Positions 45,349-54,313 of a DNA stretch of 64,000 bases are shown in pieces. Both the position numbers and the translations under genes were made by a program. Source of the DNA: Pedobacter arcticus A12 (GTDB taxonomy: Bacteria > Bacteroidota > Bacteroidia > Sphingobacteriales > Sphingobacteriaceae). The DNA is taken from contig NZ_JH947127.1 in the NCBI RefSeq assembly GCF_000302595.1, positions 723,491-787,490 on the forward strand. The letters are read 5' to 3'. The stretch's first letter is position 1. Each line of letters opens with the position of its first letter. Below the pieces are notes generated by a model, which worked only from the letters and a program-made list of their open reading frames with translations, did no database searches and had not been told where the DNA came from.

Positions 45349-46224
45349 TCAGCGTATATTGTTTGTTGAATCCTGTATTTGCGTATTTTGTTGTGTTGTA
45401 CTGTCGATTTTTATTTCAACTGGTTTCTTTTTAACCAAGGTGGAATCTGTGCGTGTACACACAATTTGACCTTTAAACTTTAAGTTGACCGCACTATAAG
45501 CGCCCCAACCTACCATTGGTATTGCTTTTTTATAAAACACCAACAGGTTATTAAATTTTTCTTCCAATAGGCTACCGTCGCCTATAATAATTTTTTGATT
45601 TCCTACTCTCGGAACCAGTTCCATGTCTTTATCATTATTCACGAAGACCTGTACTATCTGGTCATTCCATAGAGAGTCTTGACTAATGAACTTTGCCGTG
45701 TTGAACAAATCTTTAGCCAACTTGGTACGCAAAGTATCCACTTTACCAGCGAAACCTTCGTTTATCTGTCCGTTTGCCACCAAAACCCTGGCTGTAAAAT
45801 GGTCAGACAAAGGTACTTTTAATCCGTTTTGATCAATATAAAAATCCTGACCTGCCATGTTTAAAATCCGTAAAACTGGCACTCGTTGCTTAACATCCGT
45901 ATGGATTACACCATCCATATCCACATAAACTTTTGCATATTCAATAAAAGGATTGGCTTTTAAACGGCTTTCCAAGTCCTGAATATTGATATTACCAATT
46001 CGTCTACCTACCAATAAGCCGTTGTTTTCTTTTAAAATCTCGTCAATCTCTGCCCGCTCAATAAAAAACTGGTTGCCAGGCAAAACCACCTGTACTTTTT
46101 TACAAGTAGTTTCTGCTTTTTTTACCTCAATAAAACCCATCAGCACAACCAATGCGCTAAGGCTAAATACCCAGGCAAAACAGGTAAAAACGAACTTCCA
46201 ATTTATCTTTTTAAGCATTGGCAA
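45349..46224 (-). CDS. ftsQ: Cell division protein FtsQ
   Basis: The bitopic division protein linking early and late divisome parts. It is 291 aa: a short cytoplasmic part, TM about 10-28, a POTRA domain about 40-115 (ERAEIDEILKENNGLLVGRRI) and the FtsQ beta domain. The Thr/Gln-rich end lies beyond the conserved part. It overlaps murC by 14 nt. Confidence 0.92.
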   Translation of the reverse strand: MPMLKKINWKFVFTCFAWVFSLSALVVLMGFIEVKKAETTCKKVQVVLPGNQFFIERAEIDEILKENNGLLVGRRIGNINIQDLESRLKANPFIEYAKVYVDMDGVIHTDVKQRVPVLRILNMAGQDFYIDQNGLKVPLSDHFTARVLVANGQINEGFAGKVDTLRTKLAKDLFNTAKFISQDSLWNDQIVQVFVNNDKDMELVPRVGNQKIIIGDGSLLEEKFNNLLVFYKKAIPMVGWGAYSAVNLKFKGQIVCTRTDSTLVKKKPVEIKIDSTTQQNTQIQDSTNNIR

Positions 46225-47569
46225 ATAACTCTTTTAAAGGTAAAACCAAAGTATCAATATCTCCTGCACCAACTGTTAACAACAGTTCTGGCTGTAGTTC
46301 TTTAACCAGCTTTAAAGCCGATTGGTGATTGCAAACCGTTACTGCTGAATTATTGATTTTTTCTGCTAAAGCTTTGCTTGTAACTCCTGTAATCGGCAAC
46401 TCCCTGGCCGGGTAAATTTCCATTAATAAGAGTTCATCCGCGGTGCCCAATATTTCTGCGAAATTATCTAAAAAATCCCGTGTTCTCGAGAATAAATGTG
46501 GCTGAAAAACAACCGTCATTTTTTTATCGGGATATAAAGAACGAACTGCCTGAAAACAAGCCTTTAACTCTTCGGGGTGATGTGCATAGTCATCTATGTA
46601 AACATGATTTTCTGTTTGCACCTGGTATTCAAAACGTCTTTTAACTCCCTTAAAAGACGTTAAGCCTTCTCTTATTAAATCCGGATTAATATCTAAAGCT
46701 AGGGCGACTTCTATGGCTGCAACAGCGTTTTCTATATTGTGCTGTCCTGGTAAACCAAGCTCCAAATTTTCTAAATGGATAAACTCATTTTTAAAATCGA
46801 AGTAAAATTTACGGTTCTCGATTCTTACGTTTAAAGCTTTCGCTTGCGCTGATGTTGATATCCCATAGCTTGTACCGTTACTTAAAGACAAACCTTCTTT
46901 AAAAATCAATTTTCCGCCAGTTTTAACCTGATTTGCAAACAGCTTAAATGATTCGTGTAATTGTTCCTCTGCGCCGTAAATATCTAAGTGATCGGCATCC
47001 ATCGATGTTATTACCGCAATGTTTGGGTGCAACGTTAAAAAAGAACGATCATATTCATCAGCTTCAAGCACCATAACTTTGCTTTCGCCGATGAGTAAGT
47101 TGGTGTTATAATTGGTAGAAATTCCACCTAAAAAAGCAGAGCAATCCACGCCACCAACCCGTAATAAATGAGCAATTAAAGTACTGGTTGTTGTTTTACC
47201 ATGCGTACCCGCAACCGCAACTGCAAAAGCATCTTTTGATAAAATCCCCAACACCTGTGAGCGCTTTTGGATATCAAACCCGCTATTTTTAAAATGATTA
47301 AAAACCAAACTATCTTTTGGGATTGCAGGCGTATAAATAACCAAGGTTTTCGCATCTTTCTGCTGAAATGTTACGGGAATTAAAGAAGCATCATCTTGGT
47401 AGGTAATGGCAATTCCTTCTTTTTCTAATGCTTGGGTAAGTGGTGTGGATGTTTTATCGTAACCGCTTACCAAAAAGCCTTTCTGATAAAAATAACGAGC
47501 CAAGCCACTCATCCCAATTCCGCCGATGCCGATTAGGTAAACTTGTTTGATGTCGGTTAAATTTATCAT
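46211..47569 (-). CDS. murC: UDP-N-acetylmuramate-L-alanine ligase
   Basis: Adds L-Ala to UDP-MurNAc. It is 452 aa. Rossmann-like start VYLIGIGGIGMSGLARY (10-26), ATP loop GTHGKTT (121-127), and the Mur ligase central and C-terminal domains (DDYAHHPEELKACF near 305). It starts inside the murG stop (TAATG). Confidence 0.96.
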   Translation of the reverse strand: MINLTDIKQVYLIGIGGIGMSGLARYFYQKGFLVSGYDKTSTPLTQALEKEGIAITYQDDASLIPVTFQQKDAKTLVIYTPAIPKDSLVFNHFKNSGFDIQKRSQVLGILSKDAFAVAVAGTHGKTTTSTLIAHLLRVGGVDCSAFLGGISTNYNTNLLIGESKVMVLEADEYDRSFLTLHPNIAVITSMDADHLDIYGAEEQLHESFKLFANQVKTGGKLIFKEGLSLSNGTSYGISTSAQAKALNVRIENRKFYFDFKNEFIHLENLELGLPGQHNIENAVAAIEVALALDINPDLIREGLTSFKGVKRRFEYQVQTENHVYIDDYAHHPEELKACFQAVRSLYPDKKMTVVFQPHLFSRTRDFLDNFAEILGTADELLLMEIYPARELPITGVTSKALAEKINNSAVTVCNHQSALKLVKELQPELLLTVGAGDIDTLVLPLKELFANA

Positions 47570-48669
47570 TATAACGCTATTTTAATTACTTCCTCTGCTA
47601 TAACTTTATCGGCGTTAGCAAAACCTAATTTTTTGATATTCTCCACTAATTTTGCGCAGAGCACTTCATCGTTTAAAAGCTTAATTGCTTGTTCTACCAA
47701 TTCTACTTCCGCATGCTTATCAGACACCAAAACCGCTGCTTCCTTAATTAGCAAAGCGTTCGCATTTTTTGTTTGATGATCTTCTGCAACATTGGGCGAA
47801 GGCACTAAAATCGCTGGCTTGTTGATTAAGGAAAGCTCTGCAATTGTTCCTGCGCCAGCTCTCGATACGATTAAATCACTAGCGGCGTAAGCCAGATCCA
47901 TACGGGTTAAAAACTCATGAATCCTAATCCCACCATCTTTTGATTGGTTGCCGTAACGTTCAACAATTGATTTATAGTAATACCTACCAGTTTGCCAAAT
48001 CACTTGTATATCAGCTTTCTGAAAAGCTTCAATACCCGCCATAATACTGTTATTCAATGTTAAAGCCCCTAAACTTCCGCCTACCACTAACACCGTTTTC
48101 TTAGTTGCTTCTAGCCCAAAGTATTCCAGTGCTTCCGCTCGTTTGCCCTCAATATCCACAGCGCTTTCTCTTACTGGATTGCCGGTTTTAATAATCTTCT
48201 CTGCTTTAAAAAAACGATCCATATGATCAAAAGCAACACAAATCTTCTCCGCTTTTTTACCTAAATACTTATTGGTTACACCAGCATAAGAATTCTGCTC
48301 TTGCAACAGGTATGGTATTTTTTTTAACGATGCAGCGTACAGTAGAGGCCCCGAAGCATAGCCGCCTACTCCTACTACCGCGTCTGGTTTAAAGTTTTTT
48401 ATAATTGATAGTGATTTTAAGACACTGGCTATGATTTTAAAAGGTAGAAAAACATTCTTCAGCAATCTACTTCTTTGAAATCCCTGAATATCTAAGCCAA
48501 TGATTTTATAACCCGCCGCGGGAACTTTTTCCATTTCCATACGGCCGTTTGCACCAACAAATAAAATTTCTGTTTTGGCATCTAAAGATTTTAACGCATT
48601 GGCAATAGCAATTGCCGGGAAGATATGTCCTCCGGTACCGCCACCACTTATGATTATTCTTTTCGCCAT
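47569..48669 (-). CDS. murG: UDP-GlcNAc transferase MurG
   Basis: Makes lipid II from lipid I at the inner face of the membrane. It is 366 aa, a GT-B fold. GGGTGGHIFPAIAIA (9-23) and the C-terminal donor site SRAGAGTIAELSLINKPAILVPSP are as in the family. It follows ftsW after a 188-nt repeat-filled gap, one of only two such gaps in the cluster. Confidence 0.96.
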   Translation of the reverse strand: MAKRIIISGGGTGGHIFPAIAIANALKSLDAKTEILFVGANGRMEMEKVPAAGYKIIGLDIQGFQRSRLLKNVFLPFKIIASVLKSLSIIKNFKPDAVVGVGGYASGPLLYAASLKKIPYLLQEQNSYAGVTNKYLGKKAEKICVAFDHMDRFFKAEKIIKTGNPVRESAVDIEGKRAEALEYFGLEATKKTVLVVGGSLGALTLNNSIMAGIEAFQKADIQVIWQTGRYYYKSIVERYGNQSKDGGIRIHEFLTRMDLAYAASDLIVSRAGAGTIAELSLINKPAILVPSPNVAEDHQTKNANALLIKEAAVLVSDKHAEVELVEQAIKLLNDEVLCAKLVENIKKLGFANADKVIAEEVIKIAL

Positions 48670-48857
48670 ATTTTTTAGTATTAAGTAGCTAGTATCAAGT
48701 AGCTAGACTTACTTGCTGTCTTTTTATTTAGTAGCTAGTTATCAGTATCAAATAGCTAGACTTACTTGCTGTCTTTTTATTTAGTAGTTTATTTTACTAA
48801 ACATTCTATAAGCATCTTGATACTTGATACTTGATACTTAAAGCTTGATACTCCTTA
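48670..48857. repeat. Tandem and TTGATAC-type repeats between ftsW and murG
   Basis: Contains a 34-bp exact direct repeat (48701-48734 and 48754-48787, period 53) beginning AGCTAGACTTACTTGCTG, and a run of CTTGATA units at about 48816-48836. No ORF. Confidence 0.8.
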
Positions 48858-50039
48858 TTACGCCATTGCAGGTATTTCTCCTACTATTATTTTTTCTTCT
48901 TTGCCATTTGCTGCACTTTCCGCTTTATGGTCTTCAATATCTTTACTTACTGATAGAATAATGCCGAAAGCCACACTGGTAAACAAAATTGATGTTCCTC
49001 CCATGCTCACCAAAGGAAGCGGAACACCGGTTACCGGAAATAAATTTACCGCGACCGCCATGTTTGCTAAGGCCTGGATGGTTAAACTAAATCCAAGCCC
49101 GGCGGCGAGTAAGGCCCCGAAGGCTTTTGGCGCCTGCGTTACAATTTTTATAATTCGATACATCAAAACAACGTATAACAAAACGATGATAAAACCGCCT
49201 AACATTCCGTACTCTTCCACAATAATGGCGAAGATAAAATCGGAATAAGGATGCGGTAAAAAGTTCCTCTGCGTACTGTTTCCTGGTCCTTTACCCCAGA
49301 AACCGCCAGATGCTATTGCGATTTTTGATTGGTCTTGCTGAAAGGTTTTATCAGAATGCTGCATCTCTGGATTAAAGTATGCTTTGATCCTTGACTTGTA
49401 GGTTTCTCTACGTGGACCAAACATGACCAATATGGTTAACAAAATAGCGCCTCCCACACACACAATGGCTATCTGCTTCATACTAATTCTTCCAATCAAC
49501 AACACCAAAATACTTACTCCAAAAAGCATTAAAGCGGTAGATAAGTTTGCCAAACCAATCAATATAAAAACCAAACAAACAGAACCCATAATTGGGATAA
49601 ATGCCTTTCTAACGTCTTTAATATTCTCCTGCTTTTTAGTAAGCGTTCTGGCCAAATAAGTAATCAAAGCTAATTTTGCCAAATCGGATGTTTGAAAAGT
49701 CAAACCCGTTCCGGGAATCGCAATCCATCTACTTGCATCATTTACGTGACTACCAAAAACCAGCGTATATAACAAAAGCGGAACGGTAACTACCATCAAC
49801 ACCTTAGATATACCTGCGTAATAGCGGTAATTGAGTAAGTGTGCAAAATAAATCATCACAAACCCAATTACTATAAATAGTAAATGCTTAAACATCAAAG
49901 ACTCCGACCCAACTCCTCTTTTATAAGCTAAGGTACCTGTGGCACTATAAACTGCTAAAACAGAAATTAGGGAAAGCAGGATAATGATTAGCCATATCCA
50001 CCTATCGCCTTTTGTATGATCAAGTATTGCTTTTATCAT
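48858..50039 (-). CDS. ftsW: Peptidoglycan polymerase FtsW
   Basis: The SEDS-family glycosyltransferase that polymerises septal lipid II with FtsI. It is 393 aa with about ten helices. Typical SEDS segments are GSHVNDASRWIAIPGTGLTFQTSDLAK and the C-terminal LFPVTGVPLPLVSMGGTS. Position in the dcw cluster favours FtsW over RodA. The start follows the murD stop by 2 nt. Confidence 0.94.
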   Translation of the reverse strand: MIKAILDHTKGDRWIWLIIILLSLISVLAVYSATGTLAYKRGVGSESLMFKHLLFIVIGFVMIYFAHLLNYRYYAGISKVLMVVTVPLLLYTLVFGSHVNDASRWIAIPGTGLTFQTSDLAKLALITYLARTLTKKQENIKDVRKAFIPIMGSVCLVFILIGLANLSTALMLFGVSILVLLIGRISMKQIAIVCVGGAILLTILVMFGPRRETYKSRIKAYFNPEMQHSDKTFQQDQSKIAIASGGFWGKGPGNSTQRNFLPHPYSDFIFAIIVEEYGMLGGFIIVLLYVVLMYRIIKIVTQAPKAFGALLAAGLGFSLTIQALANMAVAVNLFPVTGVPLPLVSMGGTSILFTSVAFGIILSVSKDIEDHKAESAANGKEEKIIVGEIPAMA

Positions 50040-50041
50040 TT

Positions 50042-51433
50042 TTAAAGTTCTTTTACAGCTGCTTTAAACTGGTTCCCTCTGTCTTCGTAACTGTTAAATA
50101 AATCAAAACTAGCGCAAGCCGGAGACAACAATACAGTGCTTCCTTTTTTTGCAACATGGTATGCAATTTCTACTGCTTCACTTGCAGAAAAAGTATTTAC
50201 CATTACTTCTACATGTTCTTCAAAAGCATCATGCAAAGCTTTGTTATCCTTACCTAGGCAAATAATAGCTTTTACTTTTTGCTTCACCAAGTCAACCAAC
50301 ATGCTATAATCATTGCCTTTATCAATTCCACCCATAATCAGCACAACATCTGTGTTGATGCTTTCTAAAGCGTACCAAACCGAGTTAACGTTGGTGGCTT
50401 TGGAATCGTTGATGAAAGTGATTCCGGAAATATTGGCCACAAACTCTAATCTATGATCAATGTTTTTGTAGCTCCCCATACTTTCGCGAACCGATTCATT
50501 TCTGATTTCGAGCATTTTACCTACTATTCCAGAAGCCATAGAATTGTAAGTGTTGTGCTTGCCTTGTAGCGCTAAGTCGTTAATGGTCATGTCGAACTGA
50601 TCTGATTTGGTGAGATTTATCATTAGATTATTTGATTTTAAATATGCGCCGTTTTCTACTTCGTGTTCAATAGAAAATGGGTGTTTTTGGCTTTTGATAT
50701 CGGCCGTAGCCATAAAAGCTTTAATTTCAGCATCGTCATCACAATAGATGAAATGATCTGCTTCTGTTTGGTTTTGGATTACCCGGAATTTAGATGCCAC
50801 GTAATTGCTCATTTGGTAATCGTACCTATCCAAATGATCGGGAGTAATGTTTAACAATATGGCGATGTCTGCTTTAAACTCGTACATATCGTCCAACATA
50901 AAACTGCTGAGTTCGATTACGTAAACATCAAAATTTTGCTGAGCAACTTGCCTAGCGAAACTGTGCCCGATATTACCCGCCAAACCAACGTTAAAACCTG
51001 CTTCTTTCAAAATATGATAGGTAAGCATGGTAGTGGTTGACTTGCCGTTTGATCCTGTAACACAGATGGTTTTTGCATCGGTATATCTACCAGCAAACTC
51101 AATTTCTGAAATAACAGGAATACCTTTTTCCTTTATTTTCTTTACGATAGTAACTTTATCAGAAATGCCTGGGCTTTTAATAATCTCATTAGCATTTAGA
51201 ATAAGCTCTTCAGTATGTTTTTGCGACTCGAAAGGAATGTTGAACTTGTTAAGTTCTTGTTGATAAACATCCTTGATTACTCCAAAATCTGAAACAAAAA
51301 CATCAAAACCCTTTTGTTGCGCCAAAATAGCCGCACCTACACCGCTTTCACCAGCGCCTAAAACAACAAGCCTCACCCCAGCCCTCTCCGAAGGAGAGGG
51401 AGCGCTGTGTGGAATATTTTGGTGGTTAGTCAT
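50042..51433 (-). CDS. murD: UDP-MurNAc-L-Ala-D-Glu ligase
   Basis: Adds D-Glu to UDP-MurNAc-L-Ala. It is 463 aa. The ATP loop is GSNGKSTT (127-134). The N-terminal 22 residues are unusual: residues 11-22 ([12 protein letters not shown]) are encoded by the 33-bp dispersed palindrome at 51370-51402, and the Rossmann strand LVVLGAGESGVG follows directly. Either the repeat inserted at the start and supplied new coding sequence, or translation begins elsewhere; I see no alternative ATG between the repeat and the Rossmann strand. Confidence 0.94.
   Translation of the reverse strand: MTNHQNIPHSAPSPSERAGVRLVVLGAGESGVGAAILAQQKGFDVFVSDFGVIKDVYQQELNKFNIPFESQKHTEELILNANEIIKSPGISDKVTIVKKIKEKGIPVISEIEFAGRYTDAKTICVTGSNGKSTTTMLTYHILKEAGFNVGLAGNIGHSFARQVAQQNFDVYVIELSSFMLDDMYEFKADIAILLNITPDHLDRYDYQMSNYVASKFRVIQNQTEADHFIYCDDDAEIKAFMATADIKSQKHPFSIEHEVENGAYLKSNNLMINLTKSDQFDMTINDLALQGKHNTYNSMASGIVGKMLEIRNESVRESMGSYKNIDHRLEFVANISGITFINDSKATNVNSVWYALESINTDVVLIMGGIDKGNDYSMLVDLVKQKVKAIICLGKDNKALHDAFEEHVEVMVNTFSASEAVEIAYHVAKKGSTVLLSPACASFDLFNSYEDRGNQFKAAVKEL
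51370..51402 (+). repeat. 33-bp palindromic dispersed repeat, copy in murD
   Basis: Identical over 33 nt to the copy in queG (24851-24883). Here it is read on its other strand as the MurD N-terminus. Confidence 0.85.
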
Positions 51434-51525
51434 TTTCTTGATTCTTATGTCTTGATACTTGATACTTATGTCTTGATTCTTTTGTCTTGTGTATTATGTC
51501 TTGATACTAAATACTAACTACTTCC
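51434..51525. repeat. TCTTGATAC/TCTTGATTC repeats between mraY and murD
   Basis: Irregular repeats of TCTTGATAC, TTGATTC and TTATGTC fill the 92-nt gap. They are related to the run at 48816-48836 at the far side of ftsW-murD. Confidence 0.7.
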
Positions 51526-52824
51526 TTACCTTATTTTCAATGTTACAATGGTGATAATCGCTAGCAATATTCCTACAATCCAAAACCTTGTTGCAATTTT
51601 TGCTTCATGATAGCCCTTCTTTTGGAAGTGATGGTGCAATGGAGACATTAAAAAAATACGCCGACCGTCTCCATACTTTTTCTTGGTGTACTTAAACCAC
51701 GTAACCTGCATAATTACAGAAAGGTTTTCTATGAGAAAAACACCGCATAAAATTGGAATCAGTAGTTCTTTTCGTATCATGATGGCAAACACAGCGATAA
51801 TCCCACCGATGGTTAAACTGCCCGTATCGCCCATAAAAACCTGTGCTGGATACGCGTTATACCATAAAAAGCCGATACAAGCACCAACAAATGCCGCGGC
51901 GAAAATCACCAACTCTCCAGAATTAGGGATGTAAATAATTTTTAAATAATCTGCAATGATGGTGTTACCAGAAACATAAGCCAGCAATGCTAAAGTAATT
52001 CCAATAATTGCGGATGTACCTGTCGCCAACCCATCAATACCATCCGTAATGTTTGCACCGTTTGATACCGCTGTTATAATTACGATAACAAACAATAAGA
52101 AAACCACTAGAGAATATTTCTGGTAATCGTCTCCCAAAAATTTTAGAACCTTTGCGTAATCAAATTCGTTGTTTTTATAAAACGGGATATTGGTAATGGT
52201 CGACTTTACATCTTTTGCATAATAAACGCCGTTACCTTTTTCTACCCTAATCAGCGTTTCGCCTTTTTCGTTGATGATCTGCTCTTTAAAAGCTGCTTTC
52301 GGTATACGTTGGTTCGTAGTTATTGTAGGCACTTGGCTAACCGTTTGGCGAACTAAAATATCTGGATGAAAAAACATCGTCCAGCCGATAATTAAAGCCA
52401 AGCCAACCTGACCAACAATCTTAAACCTCCCGGCTAAGCCTTCCTTATTTTTTCTAAATACTTTGATATAATCATCTAAAAAACCGATGCAGCCCATCCA
52501 TACGGTGGTTATAATCATCAAAATGATATAGATATTATCTAAACGAGCTAAAAGTAGGGTTGGAATTAAAACTCCAGCAATAATAATTAAACCACCCATT
52601 GTTGGTGTTCCTTGCTTTTGCACTTGCCCTTCTAATCCTAAATTTCTTACGGTTTCACCAACCTGCTTATACCTTAGGTATTCTATTAATCGGCTACCGT
52701 AAACCGTTGTAATTACCAACGATAAAATCATTGCCAAAGCTGCTCTAAACGAGATAAACTGAAACAGATTTGACCCGGGAAAATCAAAAATCTTGTCTAA
52801 ATATGTAAAAAGATGATATAGCAT
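51526..52824 (-). CDS. mraY: Phospho-MurNAc-pentapeptide transferase MraY
   Basis: Makes lipid I from UDP-MurNAc-pentapeptide and undecaprenyl phosphate. It is 432 aa, longer than the E. coli enzyme (360), with an inserted soluble loop around 150-235. Motifs: [11 protein letters not shown] (near 73), FLDDYIKV (near 115), [15 protein letters not shown], and the C-terminal [11 protein letters not shown]. Eight to ten helices. Confidence 0.96.
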   Translation of the reverse strand: MLYHLFTYLDKIFDFPGSNLFQFISFRAALAMILSLVITTVYGSRLIEYLRYKQVGETVRNLGLEGQVQKQGTPTMGGLIIIAGVLIPTLLLARLDNIYIILMIITTVWMGCIGFLDDYIKVFRKNKEGLAGRFKIVGQVGLALIIGWTMFFHPDILVRQTVSQVPTITTNQRIPKAAFKEQIINEKGETLIRVEKGNGVYYAKDVKSTITNIPFYKNNEFDYAKVLKFLGDDYQKYSLVVFLLFVIVIITAVSNGANITDGIDGLATGTSAIIGITLALLAYVSGNTIIADYLKIIYIPNSGELVIFAAAFVGACIGFLWYNAYPAQVFMGDTGSLTIGGIIAVFAIMIRKELLIPILCGVFLIENLSVIMQVTWFKYTKKKYGDGRRIFLMSPLHHHFQKKGYHEAKIATRFWIVGILLAIITIVTLKIR

Positions 52825-52834
52825 ATTTCGTCTC

Positions 52835-54313
52835 TTAGCTTAACTGGTTAAAACAGTTGGTTAATATCTCTTTGTCATCAAAGTGGTTACGCACTCCATT
52901 TATCTCTTGGTATTTCTCATGGCCCTTACCTGCCAAAAGAATAATATCTCCTGGTTTCGCTAAATGACAAGCCGTTCTAATCGCTTCTTTCCTATCTGTT
53001 ATTGATAAAACCTTTTTTTGATTTACTGGAGAAACACCAGTTTGCATTTCTTGAATGATGGTATCGGGGTTTTCTGTACGCGGATTATCTGATGTCAAAA
53101 TCACTTTATCACTCCAATCACAAGCAGATTTTGCCATTAAAGGACGTTTTGTTTTATCCCGATCGCCACCGCAGCCTACAACCGTAATTACCGTTTCGGT
53201 TTTCGACCTGATGTTATCAATTGTACTCAACACGTTTTCCAGAGCATCTGGTGTGTGTGCATAATCTACAATACCAATTACTTTGTTTGGAGAAATAACA
53301 TAATCAAACCTACCTTCTGCACCACTTAGCGTACTTAAAATTGTTAAAACATTGATTTTATCTTGATCTAGCAACAAAGCAGCGCCGTAAACTGCCAGCA
53401 AATTGGAGGCGTTAAAACTACCTACCAGCTTAAAATAAACTTCTTGATTATCGATATCGAGGTGTAAACCAGAAAATTGGTTCTCAATAATTTTTGCCTT
53501 AAAATCTGCAAGAGATCTTAGTCCGTATGTTTTTTTGTTAGCCGCGGTGTTTTGCAACATCACCATTCCGTTTTTATCGTCAACGTTAGTTAACGCAAAC
53601 GCAGAACGTGTTAGCCCATCAAAAAAAGCTTTTTTGGCTTTGATATAGTTACCAAAAGTTTTGTGAAAATCTAAATGATCATGGGTAATGTTGGTGAAAA
53701 TTCCTCCTGTAAAGGTTAAACCTTCAATACGGTGTTGCGCAATGGCATGCGAACTCACTTCCATAAAGCAATAATCACAACCCATGTCCAACATATCATT
53801 CAATAAAATATTGAGTGCAATTGGATCTGGCGTGGTATGCGTAGCAGGGATTATTTTATCGTTTATCTGATTTTCTACAGTTGATATTAACCCTACTTTA
53901 TAACCTAATGCTCTAAATAACTTAAATAAAATTGTGGCGACTGTAGTTTTTCCGTTTGTGCCTGTGATACCAACCAACTTTAATTTTGTTGATGGGTGAT
54001 TATAGAAATTAGCAGCAATTAAACCTAATGCTTTACCTGCGTCAGTTACTTTAACGTAAGTAACGCTTTCGGCAAAAACGGCTGGTAGCTCTTCGCAAAC
54101 TATAACTTTTGCACCTTGTTCAATGGTTTTGGCAATGAACTGATGTCCGTCTGCAACGGTTCCTTTAATTGCAACAAATAAACTATCGTTAGTTGCTTTT
54201 CTCGAATCAAATTGCACAGCAACAACTTCTACATCTGTAGAACCTACCACTTGCTCTAAAGCAACCCCGTACAATATGTCTTTTAAAATTGCCAAACCTT
54301 TACTGTAATTCAA
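52835..54313 (-). CDS. murE: UDP-MurNAc-tripeptide synthetase MurE (meso-DAP type)
   Basis: Adds the third amino acid to the peptidoglycan stem. It is 492 aa, with ATP loop TGTNGKTT at 117-124. The specificity motif DNPR ([10 protein letters not shown]) indicates meso-diaminopimelate. It overlaps ftsI by 14 nt. murF does not follow as it does in many other phyla. Confidence 0.96.
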   Translation of the reverse strand: MNYSKGLAILKDILYGVALEQVVGSTDVEVVAVQFDSRKATNDSLFVAIKGTVADGHQFIAKTIEQGAKVIVCEELPAVFAESVTYVKVTDAGKALGLIAANFYNHPSTKLKLVGITGTNGKTTVATILFKLFRALGYKVGLISTVENQINDKIIPATHTTPDPIALNILLNDMLDMGCDYCFMEVSSHAIAQHRIEGLTFTGGIFTNITHDHLDFHKTFGNYIKAKKAFFDGLTRSAFALTNVDDKNGMVMLQNTAANKKTYGLRSLADFKAKIIENQFSGLHLDIDNQEVYFKLVGSFNASNLLAVYGAALLLDQDKINVLTILSTLSGAEGRFDYVISPNKVIGIVDYAHTPDALENVLSTIDNIRSKTETVITVVGCGGDRDKTKRPLMAKSACDWSDKVILTSDNPRTENPDTIIQEMQTGVSPVNQKKVLSITDRKEAIRTACHLAKPGDIILLAGKGHEKYQEINGVRNHFDDKEILTNCFNQLS

